52,866 nt of DNA from Verrucomicrobiota bacterium (GTDB lineage Bacteria > Verrucomicrobiota > Verrucomicrobiia > Chthoniobacterales > SZAS-18): NCBI GenBank assembly GCA_025353105.1, contig JANXRG010000076.1:1-52866 (forward strand), written 5' to 3'. Position numbers and translations under genes: made by a program. Positions 16,659 to 26,023 of the stretch are shown here, piece by piece (the first letter of the stretch is position 1; every line of letters begins with the position of its first letter). A model generated the notes under the pieces. The model saw nothing but the letters and a program-made list of their open reading frames with translations, was not told the DNA's origin and did not search any database.

Positions 16659-18089
16659 ATGCAAACCGTCACCAACCCGACCGGACCACCGGCCCTCGCC
16701 CGCGTGCTCGGCACGCGGGATTTGGTGCTGCTGAACATCGCGGCGATTGTTGGGCTGCGCTGGCTGACGACCGCCGCCAAGATCGGGCCTTCGAGCCTCA
16801 TCCTTTGGGCGCTGGGACTTATCCTTTTTTTCGTGCCGGTGGCGCTGGCGGTTCTGGAATTGAGTTCCCGCCTGCCCGGCGAAGGAGGCCTCTATCTTTG
16901 GACCAAGGCAGCGTTTGGCAATCGGCACGGCTTCATCGCCGGGTGGACGTACTGGATCTCGAATCTTGTCTTCTTTCCCGCGCTCCTTTTGTTCGGGGCC
17001 GGGGTGTCCCTTTACCTGGGCGGCGATCGGTGGCTGGCCTTGGTCGACAATCCGGCCTACAACGCAACTTATTGCGTCGTGGCATTGTGGGGCGCGACGG
17101 CGCTGAACATCGTGGGGCTTCATCGCGCAAAATGGTTGCAAAATATCGGGGGCATCGCCACCTGGTCGGCCGCCGCCTTGCTGCTCGCCGCTGGCGTCGT
17201 TGTGTGGTTCAAGTTTGGTTCGGCGACGTTGATGACGACATCGAATGTGATTCCCGATTTGGGATCGGCGGCCACGCTGACGGGCCTGGCTACGATCGCA
17301 CTCGCTTACGGCGGCATGGAATTGGGCCCGATCCTCGGAGGTGAAATCAGGGACCCACGAAGGCAGATTCCGCAGGCCATGCTCATCTCCGGGATCTTCG
17401 TCACGGTAATCTACATGGCCGGCACGTTCGCGTTGCTGGTGGCCCTGCCGGCCAATCAAGCCGACCTCATCGGGGGCATCCCCCAGGCCTTCGCGGCCGT
17501 GGGCCAGCGCCTCGGGTTTCCCGCGTTTGGTCCGGTCGTGGCCGGGCTCATCGCGCTCGGAAACCTCGGCGGGATCGGAGCGTGGATCGCCGGGACCGCG
17601 CGCCTGCCGTTCGTCGTCGGAGTGGATCGTTACCTGCCCCGCGGCCTGTCGGGCTTGCACCCGAGATACGGCACGCCCCATGTGGCGCTGCTGACCCAGT
17701 GCATTCTTACCACCATCATCCTGTTTGGCGCGCTCTCCGGTTCCACGATGCATGAGGCGTTCACGGTGCTCGTTGACATGACGGTCATCCTCGGGTTCCT
17801 GCCGCTTCTCTACATTTTTGCAGCGCTGCCCGTGTTGCGGCGCCGGGCCGTCGGCAATGATGCGCGCGTCAGCTTAATCCCCGGCGGAGCCGCGGCGTGC
17901 TGGCTGGTGAGCGCCGTCGGGTTCATGACGACCCTGCTGGCCATCGTCACGTCGATGATCCCGCCTCCCGACAGTCAGGAACGCGGGCTCTTCTTTCTCA
18001 AGGTTTTGGGCGGTTGCGTCGTGCTGATCGGCACGGGTCTGCTGTTTTACCAACGCGGTCAGAATCGGCAGACTTCGGCCGCGTCCTGA
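16659..18089 (+). CDS. APC-family amino acid permease
   Basis: 476 residues from the ATG at 16659, with about 12 hydrophobic segments. TM1 is unwound in the usual way around LLNIAAIVGLRW, and LSSRLPGEGGLYLWTKAAFG (TM2-3) and GGEIRDPRRQIPQA (after TM6) are hallmarks of the amino acid-polyamine-organocation superfamily. Substrate is not predictable; the family includes amino acid/proton symporters and glutamate/GABA antiporters. A longer frame opens at 16575 but adds a Pro/Arg-rich stretch with no membrane character, so the internal start is preferred. It stands alone on the plus strand and converges on rng. Confidence 0.85.
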   Translation: MQTVTNPTGPPALARVLGTRDLVLLNIAAIVGLRWLTTAAKIGPSSLILWALGLILFFVPVALAVLELSSRLPGEGGLYLWTKAAFGNRHGFIAGWTYWISNLVFFPALLLFGAGVSLYLGGDRWLALVDNPAYNATYCVVALWGATALNIVGLHRAKWLQNIGGIATWSAAALLLAAGVVVWFKFGSATLMTTSNVIPDLGSAATLTGLATIALAYGGMELGPILGGEIRDPRRQIPQAMLISGIFVTVIYMAGTFALLVALPANQADLIGGIPQAFAAVGQRLGFPAFGPVVAGLIALGNLGGIGAWIAGTARLPFVVGVDRYLPRGLSGLHPRYGTPHVALLTQCILTTIILFGALSGSTMHEAFTVLVDMTVILGFLPLLYIFAALPVLRRRAVGNDARVSLIPGGAAACWLVSAVGFMTTLLAIVTSMIPPPDSQERGLFFLKVLGGCVVLIGTGLLFYQRGQNRQTSAAS

Positions 18090-18151
18090 GGAACAAATTC
18101 TCTGATTCAGATGTCACGCGTCACGAGCAGGATGCCCTTGCCCCGAAAGGC

Positions 18152-19744
18152 TCACCCCCGCATTTCCTGGTTGGTCGTGGCATCGAGCACGATAAATTTC
18201 TCCAGCGAGCCCTGCGGATCCGTGCGGAACGTGAGACGGGCCTCATAGCGGCGTTCGAGATCAACCAGCAAATCCTCGTCCTCGGTGCGCAGGCGCTGCA
18301 GGACCTCGGGATGGATGACCACCTTGTACTCGTGGATCTCCCCGCGGTGCTTGCGCATGATCGAATGGAGGAGGCGTTGCAGCTCCACGCTCATCGACTC
18401 GGCGCTCTTCACGCGGCCCCGGCCGTTGCAGTGCGGGCACGGCACGAACATCGTGCTGCTGATGCTCTCCTGCGCGCGTTGCCGGGTCATTTCCATCAGG
18501 CCCAATGCGGAAATCGGGAGGACATGCGTCTTGGATTTGTCGCGCTTCAACCGATCGCGCATGCGGTCGTACACCGACTGCTGATCCTTGCGGCTCTTCA
18601 TGTCGATGAAGTCGCAGATGATCAATCCGCCGACGTTGCGCAGGCGGAGCTGGCGCGCGATCGCTTCGGCCGCCTCGAGATTGGTCTGCAGGATCGTCTT
18701 GTCCATGTCGCGGCCCTGGCCCTTGTTGCGGCCGGTGTTCACGTCGATCGCGATGAGCGCCTCGGTCTCGTCGATCACGATGTAACCGCCGCACGGCAGC
18801 CAGACCTGGCGGTGGTACGCATCCTCGATCTGCTTTTCGACCCGGTAATTTTCAAAGACCGGGATCTGGCCCTGGTGCCACTCGATCCGGCTGCGCGAAC
18901 GCTTGGAAATCTGGCCGACCAGATCCTGCATGCGCTTGACCGATTCCTCGTCGTCGCAAACCACCCGGTCGATTTCGTCGGTGAGAAAGTCACGCACGGT
19001 GCGCTCGATCAAATCGGGTTCCTGAAACAGGCACGCAGGCGCGGGCAGCTTCTTCATCTTCTGTTCGATGCTGCGCCACTGCTCGACGAGCAGGCTCAAG
19101 TCCCGGACAAAAAAGCGCGAACGCTGGCCCTCGCCGACGGTGCGCAGGATGACGCCCATGCCCTCGGGAATTTCGAGTTCGCGCAGGATCTTGCGCAACC
19201 GCTCCCGCTCCTTGGGGTCCTCGATCTTGCGCGAGATGCCGCTCTGGTCCGAGTACGGCATGAGCACGAGATAGCGGCCCGCGAGGCTGAGATTGGTGGT
19301 GACGCGCGGACCCTTGGTGCCGATGGGTCCCTTGGTCACCTGCACGATCACCTCGGCGCCGACGGGATAGATGCTCGGGATATCCTTAACGGTCGGTTTC
19401 TTGGCCGCCTTGCGCTTGCCGTCCACCCGGCTGATTTCCTCGATGCCGCTGTCGAGTGCGGCGGGAAGCGCATCCCAGAAATGGAGAAAGGCATTCTTGT
19501 CGAAGCCGATGTCGACGAACATGGCCTTGAGGCCGTTCTCGATGTTCTTCACGCGGCCCTTGAAGATGCCGCCGACGATGTTTTTGTCGGACGCGCGTTC
19601 GACGCTGTATTCCTCGAGCACGCCGTCCTCGAGGAGGGCGACGCGACGTTCGAGTTTTTCGACGCTGATGGCGATGAGGTTGGATGGCTTTTTCTTGCCG
19701 ATCCCGAGAATTTTTTTAACGGTTTCTTTCACGAGTTGAAGCAT
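18152..19744 (-). CDS. rng: Ribonuclease G/E family endoribonuclease
   Basis: 530 residues: an S1-like RNA-binding part in the first 150 residues (IFKGRVKNIENGLKAMFVDI, with an inserted Lys-rich loop around residue 110), the DNase I-like catalytic core with IAIDVNTGRN and CDFIDM carrying the metal-binding Asp, and the Zn-link CPHCNGRG at about residue 422. No long unstructured E-type C-terminal scaffold is present, so it is RNase G-like. It cuts single-stranded AU-rich RNA in rRNA and mRNA processing. It is the last gene after mrdA in the shape operon, as is usual for rng. Confidence 0.95.
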   Translation of the reverse strand: MLQLVKETVKKILGIGKKKPSNLIAISVEKLERRVALLEDGVLEEYSVERASDKNIVGGIFKGRVKNIENGLKAMFVDIGFDKNAFLHFWDALPAALDSGIEEISRVDGKRKAAKKPTVKDIPSIYPVGAEVIVQVTKGPIGTKGPRVTTNLSLAGRYLVLMPYSDQSGISRKIEDPKERERLRKILRELEIPEGMGVILRTVGEGQRSRFFVRDLSLLVEQWRSIEQKMKKLPAPACLFQEPDLIERTVRDFLTDEIDRVVCDDEESVKRMQDLVGQISKRSRSRIEWHQGQIPVFENYRVEKQIEDAYHRQVWLPCGGYIVIDETEALIAIDVNTGRNKGQGRDMDKTILQTNLEAAEAIARQLRLRNVGGLIICDFIDMKSRKDQQSVYDRMRDRLKRDKSKTHVLPISALGLMEMTRQRAQESISSTMFVPCPHCNGRGRVKSAESMSVELQRLLHSIMRKHRGEIHEYKVVIHPEVLQRLRTEDEDLLVDLERRYEARLTFRTDPQGSLEKFIVLDATTNQEMRG

Positions 19745-19781
19745 TGGGGGTAAACGGTTTCGGGTGGAATGCGGTTGGGCG

Positions 19782-22085
19782 TCACGGACGCGTGGCCCGC
19801 GAGGGAGTGGATTCGGAAGCGGGGGCGTCGCCGCCGCGTTGGAAAAACTTGCGCACGGTGTTCAACACCGGTGTATCGGGTTTCGCGGCCGGCGTCGGGG
19901 CCGGTTGGGCGGGCCGGTTCACTGGGATTGCCACGCGCACCGGCACCTGCCCGCGCGCATCGGCATCGGCCCGGATGACCGGCTCGGCCTTGCGCACCTC
20001 GCGCTGCGTTTCGCGATCGCGATCGCGGCCGCGTTGTACAATGGCCTGCTGGTCGTCGACGGTGTCGTCGGCGTCCGCGTCATCCGCCGAAGCCATCGCG
20101 GCGTCGGGCATCGTGACCACCGGGTCCGACTTGCTGTAATCGATCGCGCTGATAAAACGGAAACTGCCCGGCGCCGGCGCGAGCGCGGCGAGCTTTAACT
20201 CGGCGCCGTCGTCCAGCGCGAGGCACTCTTCCATGATCTTCGCCGAGATGGGCGCGGAGACGCCGCCGCCCGACTTGGCCCCCTGCACGAGTACGGCGAT
20301 GGCATAGCGCGGCGCCTCATACGGGGCGAAGGAAAGGAACCACGTGTGATTATCCTTTTCGCCGTTGCGATAAAATTCCGCCGTACCCGTTTTGCCCGCG
20401 ACCTGCACGCCCTTCAGCCGCGCGCGCGCGGCGGTGCCCCCCGACTCGTTCACGACTTTCCACATGCCGCGCCGGACCACTTCGATCTGGGCGGCGGTCA
20501 GGCCCTCGTCCAGCAGGTTCGAGCGGACGCGCGGCGGATCCTGCAGGTCGATGTTGCCGTCGCGATCCGTCACCTTGTCGATCAGCCGCGGATAGAAACA
20601 CGTGCCGCCATTGGCCACCGTGGCCGCGATGAGCGCCATCTGCAGCGGCGTCGTCTCCACGTAGCCCTGGCCGATTGAGGTGTTCGCGGTCTGGCCGTCC
20701 GACCAGCGCGCGCGCGGCGTGCGCGAAGTCAGCCAGTTGCGACCCGGCTGCGTGCCGGTCGCCTCGCTGGTCAGCTCGACGCCCGATTTCTGGCCGAGGC
20801 CGAGCAGCCGGCCGACCGTTTCGATCTGGTCGATGCCGGCGTCGTTGCCGAACTGGAAGAAGAACGCGTTGCAGGAATATTTCAGCGCATCGGCGAGGCC
20901 GATCGTTCCATGCGTGCCCTTGCCGAAGATGTGGCACTTCATGAATTTGTCGCCGTATTGCACGCCGCCCGCACAGTTGTAGCTGCGGCTGCCAATGCCA
21001 CGGCGAAGCCCCGCGAAGGCCGTGATCGGTTTGTAGGTCGAACCGGGGGCAAAAGAAGAAATCGCGCGATTGACCAACGGGTTGGTGTCGTCCTTCAACA
21101 GCGTCGACCAGTCCTTCGCCGAGACGCTCGGGATGAAAGTGTTCGGATCGAACGACGGCACCGACGCCATGGCGAGGATATTGCCGTTGTTTGGGTCGAC
21201 GACGACCGCCGCGCCGCGGCCCACCGCGCGCAGCGCCTGCTCCACGATGAATTGGATGCGCGCGTCGATCGTGAGATAAACGCTGGAGCCGGGGGTCGGC
21301 GGCGTGTAGCTCGCCTCGCCTTCCACGACGCCCTTCACGTCACGTTTCAGCACGCGAACGCCGGGCTTGCCGCGCAAATAGCGATCCATCGTGAGTTCGA
21401 TGTTCGCCTTCCCCGAGACGTCGGCCTGGTAGAAATTGTAGCGCTTGGCCTCCTCGGGATCCGTGTCCTCGGGTCCGACGTAACCGAGCACGTGCGCGGC
21501 CAGCGCCCCGTAGAAATACTGGCGGACGGGCCGCGGAGAAACGTTGACGCCCGGCAGGCCGAGGTTGCGTTCGGAGAGCTTCGCCATGTCGGCAAACTTA
21601 AGGTCTTCCACGAACGTGTAAGGCACCTGGGTGTTGTTGCGGAAATGTTTTTGCAGGCGCTCGGCGTTGTAGTCCTGCCGGATGCCGAGCTGCGTGAGCT
21701 GTGGCTGCACGACGTCGTTTACAATGCGCACGACATCCACTTCCTTCGTGTCCTGCAGCATGCCGCGCACCGTGTGGGTCGCGGGGATCACCGGGACGGC
21801 CTTGGGCCCGACCGCGCGCCGGTAACCGTTGACCATGTCGGGCAGATAGAACTCGAGTTGATAGCTCGAGCGGTTGCCGACGAGCGTGACACCGTTGCGA
21901 TCGCGGATTTCGCCGCGCACCGAGGGAATGCGCACGGTGACCTGCGAACCGCCGCGGATTTTCTGCGCATACTGGTCACCCTTGACGACCTGGACCCACC
22001 ACAAACGGGCGACGAGGCCGCCGACCGCCAGCACCACAAAGAGGGCGAGCAGTTGCAGCCGGGTTTCTTTGGAGAAGGCAGCCAT
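19782..22085 (-). CDS. mrdA: Penicillin-binding protein 2 (peptidoglycan transpeptidase)
   Basis: 767 residues from the ATG at 22085. An N-terminal membrane anchor (LQLLALFVVLAVGGLVARLWW) precedes the pedestal domain and a transpeptidase domain. Active-site motifs are PGSTYKP (Ser about 349), YSCN (about 403) and GKTGTAEF (about 564). A 90-residue Pro/Ala/Asp-rich tail follows the domain. It crosslinks peptidoglycan during rod elongation, with RodA, MreC and MreD as partners; rodA is not adjacent here. mreD ends 5 bases upstream. Confidence 0.95.
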   Translation of the reverse strand: MAAFSKETRLQLLALFVVLAVGGLVARLWWVQVVKGDQYAQKIRGGSQVTVRIPSVRGEIRDRNGVTLVGNRSSYQLEFYLPDMVNGYRRAVGPKAVPVIPATHTVRGMLQDTKEVDVVRIVNDVVQPQLTQLGIRQDYNAERLQKHFRNNTQVPYTFVEDLKFADMAKLSERNLGLPGVNVSPRPVRQYFYGALAAHVLGYVGPEDTDPEEAKRYNFYQADVSGKANIELTMDRYLRGKPGVRVLKRDVKGVVEGEASYTPPTPGSSVYLTIDARIQFIVEQALRAVGRGAAVVVDPNNGNILAMASVPSFDPNTFIPSVSAKDWSTLLKDDTNPLVNRAISSFAPGSTYKPITAFAGLRRGIGSRSYNCAGGVQYGDKFMKCHIFGKGTHGTIGLADALKYSCNAFFFQFGNDAGIDQIETVGRLLGLGQKSGVELTSEATGTQPGRNWLTSRTPRARWSDGQTANTSIGQGYVETTPLQMALIAATVANGGTCFYPRLIDKVTDRDGNIDLQDPPRVRSNLLDEGLTAAQIEVVRRGMWKVVNESGGTAARARLKGVQVAGKTGTAEFYRNGEKDNHTWFLSFAPYEAPRYAIAVLVQGAKSGGGVSAPISAKIMEECLALDDGAELKLAALAPAPGSFRFISAIDYSKSDPVVTMPDAAMASADDADADDTVDDQQAIVQRGRDRDRETQREVRKAEPVIRADADARGQVPVRVAIPVNRPAQPAPTPAAKPDTPVLNTVRKFFQRGGDAPASESTPSRATRP

Positions 22086-22090
22086 CGGAA

Positions 22091-22615
22091 CTAGATGCCG
22101 CGGTGCAGGCCGCGGGGTTCGCGCGGATTCTCGCGGACGGGGTAATGCAAAAGGTTGGCCAGAATGGTGAACCCGAGATAGACGACCGGCGCGAGGAGCA
22201 GCGCGATCGCGCCGGGCGCAAGAATGCGCCACCACATCACCGGCGGGAAGTCGAACCCGCCGCGCTTGAGGTTGAGCACAAGAAACTCGGCGAGGAGAAT
22301 GGCGATGGTGCAGAGACTGCTCAGGAGGACGTGAATTTCCCAACGGCCGCGCAGGAACAACGGGCGCAAGCCGTGCATCAGGGTCCCGAGCAGTCCGTAG
22401 AGCACCACGCTGGTGCCCGCGAAGACCTCGACCGAGGGCGTCTTCAGGAGCGTCGCCGTGGACGTGATGACCTGGAGGTTGAGCAAATCCCAAAGCAGGC
22501 CCGAGCAGAACGCCAGCGTCAGCACGAGCGGATACGGCAGCGCGAGCGAGCCATAGGCGAGCAACACCGGGAAGAGCGTGATGCGCGCGCCGTGCAGCAC
22601 GTCGAATGACGGCAT
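22091..22615 (-). CDS. mreD: Rod shape-determining protein MreD (N-terminally interrupted)
   Basis: 174 residues from the ATG at 22615, with four or five membrane segments, including LPYPLVLTLAFCSGLLWDLL and the C-terminal ILAPGAIALLLAPVVYLGF; size and context fit MreD, which links MreC, PBP2 and RodA in the elongasome. The ATG at 22615 has no Shine-Dalgarno site. In the same frame, an ATG at 22678 stands 2 bases after the mreC stop with a strong GGAGGGAGG in front, but a TAG at 22630-22628 interrupts it after 16 codons (see finding). Confidence 0.85.
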   Translation of the reverse strand: MPSFDVLHGARITLFPVLLAYGSLALPYPLVLTLAFCSGLLWDLLNLQVITSTATLLKTPSVEVFAGTSVVLYGLLGTLMHGLRPLFLRGRWEIHVLLSSLCTIAILLAEFLVLNLKRGGFDFPPVMWWRILAPGAIALLLAPVVYLGFTILANLLHYPVRENPREPRGLHRGI

Positions 22616-22678
22616 CGCGTGCTGGAGCTATTGCGCAACGAGCGTCGCGCCGATCAGGAAGGCGGCAAACGGCAGCAT
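22616..22678 (-). other. In-frame upstream segment of mreD ending in an amber codon
   Basis: Sixteen codons, MLPFAAFLIGATLVAQ, read from an ATG with good ribosome binding site and coupled to mreC, then TAG (22630-22628), then four sense codons to the ATG at 22615. The peptide is hydrophobic and looks like the first membrane segment of MreD. A single-base change of CAG or TGG to TAG would explain it. Confidence 0.6.
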
Positions 22679-22680
22679 GC

Positions 22681-23499
22681 TCAGCCTCCCTCCTTGTGGG
22701 GAACGACGACGAACAAATTCTCCAGCCGTGACATGTCGACCGCCGGGCTCACGCGCACCTGTGCATCCAGTTCACGCACGCGCGGCTCCTCGGCCACGGT
22801 GCCTAGCACCAGACCTGATGGAAACACGCCGCCGCTCACGCCGGACGAGTAAACTTTCTGGCCGGGCTTCGCCTCGACCGTCTTCGGCAGGAACCGGATC
22901 AGCAGCTCCGGCTGGGCGCCGGTCGAAAGCCGCGTCCCGGAGAGAATTCCTTGATCCCGCGTGCCTTCGATGGAAACCGCGACCTTGCAATTCTCATCCG
23001 CGACCAGCAGCACATAGGCCGTGCGCTGCGCCACGATCGTGGTTTTGCCGACGAGGCCTGATTCGGTGAGGACTGGCATGTCACTTTCAATGCCATCCTG
23101 TTCGCCGCGATCGATCTGGACCTGGCTCCACCACGTGGCCGACTCGCGCGCAATCACGCGGCAGGGAATGAGCTTGAAATTCGAACGCTGCTTGTAGGTA
23201 AGGGCACGGCGCAGGTTTACGTTCTCATCGCCGAGGTCGCGGAGCATCTGGTTCGTCACGCGGAGCTCGTTATTTTCCGTCTTCAGCCGCTTGTTGTCGT
23301 CCTCCAACTCGGCGAGCGACTTCACGCCGGTGGTGTACGCCTGCACGCGGGTCTTCACGCTCGAACCGGTGCTGAACACCGGTGCGACCGCCTGTAATAC
23401 CGCGGCGGAAAGCTTTTGCTGCGTGCGCGGGTTCAGGCTGAAAAGCAGGCCCGTCGCGATGATAAACACCGCGAGCGCGATGAGCCCGGCGCGCGTCAT
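22681..23499 (-). CDS. mreC: Rod shape-determining protein MreC
   Basis: 272 residues: one N-terminal membrane helix (LIALAVFIIATGLLF), a coiled coil at residues about 65-100 (LAELEDDNKRLKTENNELRV), and the beta-barrel domain with CRVIARESATWWSQVQID and GLVGKT. It sits in the periplasm, binding PBP2 and the Mre/Rod complex. Its stop is 2 bases from the coupled ATG of mreD. It lies 138 bases after mreB. Confidence 0.93.
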   Translation of the reverse strand: MTRAGLIALAVFIIATGLLFSLNPRTQQKLSAAVLQAVAPVFSTGSSVKTRVQAYTTGVKSLAELEDDNKRLKTENNELRVTNQMLRDLGDENVNLRRALTYKQRSNFKLIPCRVIARESATWWSQVQIDRGEQDGIESDMPVLTESGLVGKTTIVAQRTAYVLLVADENCKVAVSIEGTRDQGILSGTRLSTGAQPELLIRFLPKTVEAKPGQKVYSSGVSGGVFPSGLVLGTVAEEPRVRELDAQVRVSPAVDMSRLENLFVVVPHKEGG

Positions 23500-23637
23500 G
23501 GCGTCGGCGCTCCCGGTGGAATTTGTCCGCGATCGAGCGGATGGACGGCGACAGTGCGCGCGGCGGACCTACCGGCCGCCGGCCCCTTCGTGTCTGGGCG
23601 TCTGGCTTTCATCGCCCTGGCATCGCGGCGCTCGTGG

Positions 23638-24687
<1,050 letters not shown>

Positions 24688-25014
24688 TCAAACAAGACTT
24701 TCTAGAAAGGGACTGCAGAGTGAAGAGTGGAAGGCCGCCAGCCGGAGAATCGCGGGAACCGCCGGTTGCGGGGCCGGGGGCGCCGGCCCAGCGGCAAGAA
24801 TACTTTCCTGACGGGCGAGGTGCAACTCCGCCGGGGCGGGGTCGGGAAAAGATTTCAAGACGACTGGGTTGGAAACCCGGCCTGATTTTCATGCGAACAC
24901 TGGGAGAGGCGGTGCGATGCGTCAAGTGATTCCCGGAAAAAATCGCTTGCGAGGCGGGCGCTCCAAACCATCTTTGACGGCCCGTCGCCCGTCGGTGATG
25001 CGGGTGTCGCAAAA
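24688..25014. other. Intergenic region between mreB and tRNA-Asn
   Basis: No coding gene is supported. It holds the minus-strand mreB promoter (24797-24825), leaving an mreB leader of about 100 bases. Towards the right there is a weak plus-strand promoter candidate for the tRNA (TTGACG at 24974-24979, a 17-base spacer, GATGCG). The GC-rich dyads between (around 24770-24790) have no clear role. Confidence 0.5.
24797..24825 (-). promoter_or_regulatory. mreB promoter
   Basis: On the minus strand TTGCAC (24825-24820), a 17-base spacer and TATTCT (24802-24797) match the sigma70 consensus well and point to mreB. Transcription would start near 24790, about 100 bases before the mreB start. Confidence 0.55.
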
Positions 25015-25089
25015 TCCTGAGTAGCTCAGTGGTAGAGCGGTCGGCTGTTAACCGACTGGTCGTAGGTTCGAATCCTACCTCAGGAGCCA
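25015..25089 (+). tRNA. tRNA-Asn (GTT)
   Basis: A full cloverleaf: acceptor TCCTGAG (25015-25021) pairs with CTCAGGA (25079-25085), discriminator G25086, encoded CCA 25087-25089. The D-arm is GCTCAGTGGTAGAGC, the anticodon loop CTGTTAA gives anticodon GTT at 25047-25049, and the T-arm is GTAGG-TTCGAAT-CCTAC. It is the only RNA gene of this kind in the window. Its 3' part is repeated 139 bases downstream. Confidence 0.96.
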
Positions 25090-25248
25090 GCGATGCGCGT
25101 TCAGCGCATTCCTCGTCCGATTCGAACCCGTGGGTTCGATTGCCAGGCCGCGTTCAGCGGCAATCCCGTACGCGAAGCGCAATGCGCAAAGGTCCGCTCA
25201 ATGCGCACCAATCCTACCTCAGGAGCCAGCGATGCGCGTTCAGCGCAT
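25071..25248 (+). repeat. Direct repeat of the tRNA-Asn 3' end
   Basis: Bases 25071-25109 and 25210-25248 are identical over 39 bases, covering the tRNA 3' end, CCA and a following small hairpin ATGCGC-gttca-GCGCAT. The 100 bases between hold another dyad (TTCGAACCCGTGGGTTCGA, about 25121-25139) and no gene. This looks like a remnant att site or a local duplication. The second copy abuts the rsmI stop. Confidence 0.85.
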
Positions 25249-25922
25249 CAGTCGGCCCGCGCGGAAATCACGAGCACAATCTCGCCCTTTGGCGGATGGG
25301 CGTTGTAATGAGCGGCGACTTCGCGGGCCGGGCCTCGCCGGTACTCCTCAAAGTGCTTCGTGAGTTCGCGCGCGACGCAGACTTCGCGCGATGGCTCGAG
25401 CAACGCCATTAAGTCAAGCGTCCGCTGCAAACGGTGAGGCGACTCAAAAAAGAGCGAGACGATGTCGCGTTCCAACGCGCGCCGCACTTCGCGCTCGCGG
25501 CCGCCAGATTTGTTTGGCAGGAATCCGCCGAAGAAAAATCCGTCGCCGGCATCGAAGCCCGAACCCACCAGCGCCAGCCCTGGCGCGCTCGCCCCCGGTA
25601 GAATCGTGAACGGCAGGCCCTCTCGTTGGCACGCCTGGACGAGTCGCAGACCGGGATCGGAAAGGCCCGGCAGGCCGGCATCAGTCATCACCGCGACATT
25701 CGCTCCGGCCTTCATCCGCTCGATTAATTCCGCCGTGCGGCGCGCTTCATTGTGCTCATGGAAACTCAGCAGCGGCTTTCCCGCGATCCCGTGGTGCCGC
25801 AGGAGGATTTGCGAATGACGCGTGTCCTCCGCGGCAATCACGTCCACCGCGCGCAGAGTTTCCAAGGCGCGCAGCGTGATGTCGGCGAGATTACCGATGG
25901 GCGTGGCGACCAGGTAGAGCAC
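25248..25922 (-). CDS. rsmI: 16S rRNA (cytidine-1402 2'-O)-methyltransferase
   Basis: From the GTG at 25922 the protein is 224 residues and starts with the classic LYLVATPIGNLADITLRALE. Further family motifs are AAEDTRHSQILLRHH, HEHNE, MTDAGLPGLSDPG (SAM loop) and ESPHRL. It methylates the ribose of C1402 in the decoding centre with SAM. The frame extends upstream to an ATG at 26006, but those 28 codons are made of a hairpin repeat and are not conserved in the family, so the shorter start is preferred. It is on the minus strand after lptE. Confidence 0.93.
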   Translation of the reverse strand: MLYLVATPIGNLADITLRALETLRAVDVIAAEDTRHSQILLRHHGIAGKPLLSFHEHNEARRTAELIERMKAGANVAVMTDAGLPGLSDPGLRLVQACQREGLPFTILPGASAPGLALVGSGFDAGDGFFFGGFLPNKSGGREREVRRALERDIVSLFFESPHRLQRTLDLMALLEPSREVCVARELTKHFEEYRRGPAREVAAHYNAHPPKGEIVLVISARAD

Positions 25923-25933
25923 GGCGGGAGCGT

Positions 25934-25995
25934 CGAGCGTCGAAGATCGAAAGTCGAGAGTCGCGTCGACTTTCGATTGTCGAAATTCGACATTA
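25934..25995. repeat. TCGA-rich hairpin repeat before rsmI
   Basis: A run of TCGA-containing units forms a perfect 12-bp stem, ATCGAAAGTCGA (25946-25957) with TCGACTTTCGAT (25966-25977), and an 8-base loop. It ends with TGTCGAAATTCGACA. It belongs by style to the hairpin repeats found at 36.7, 39.7, 48.5 and 52.5 kb. It lies in the 5' part of the rsmI frame. Confidence 0.65.
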
Positions 25996-26023
25996 AGTAT
26001 TCCCATTCCGCATTCGGCATTTC

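Noticed and set aside
17897-19753. Long plus-strand open frame of 618 residues opposite rng
   Set aside because: It is a shadow of high-GC codon use in rng; the product is low-complexity with no known family, while rng is well conserved on the other strand.
19782-22493. A 903-residue PBP2 starting at 22493
   Set aside because: The first 136 residues are the mreD gene in another frame; the membrane anchor begins at the ATG at 22085.
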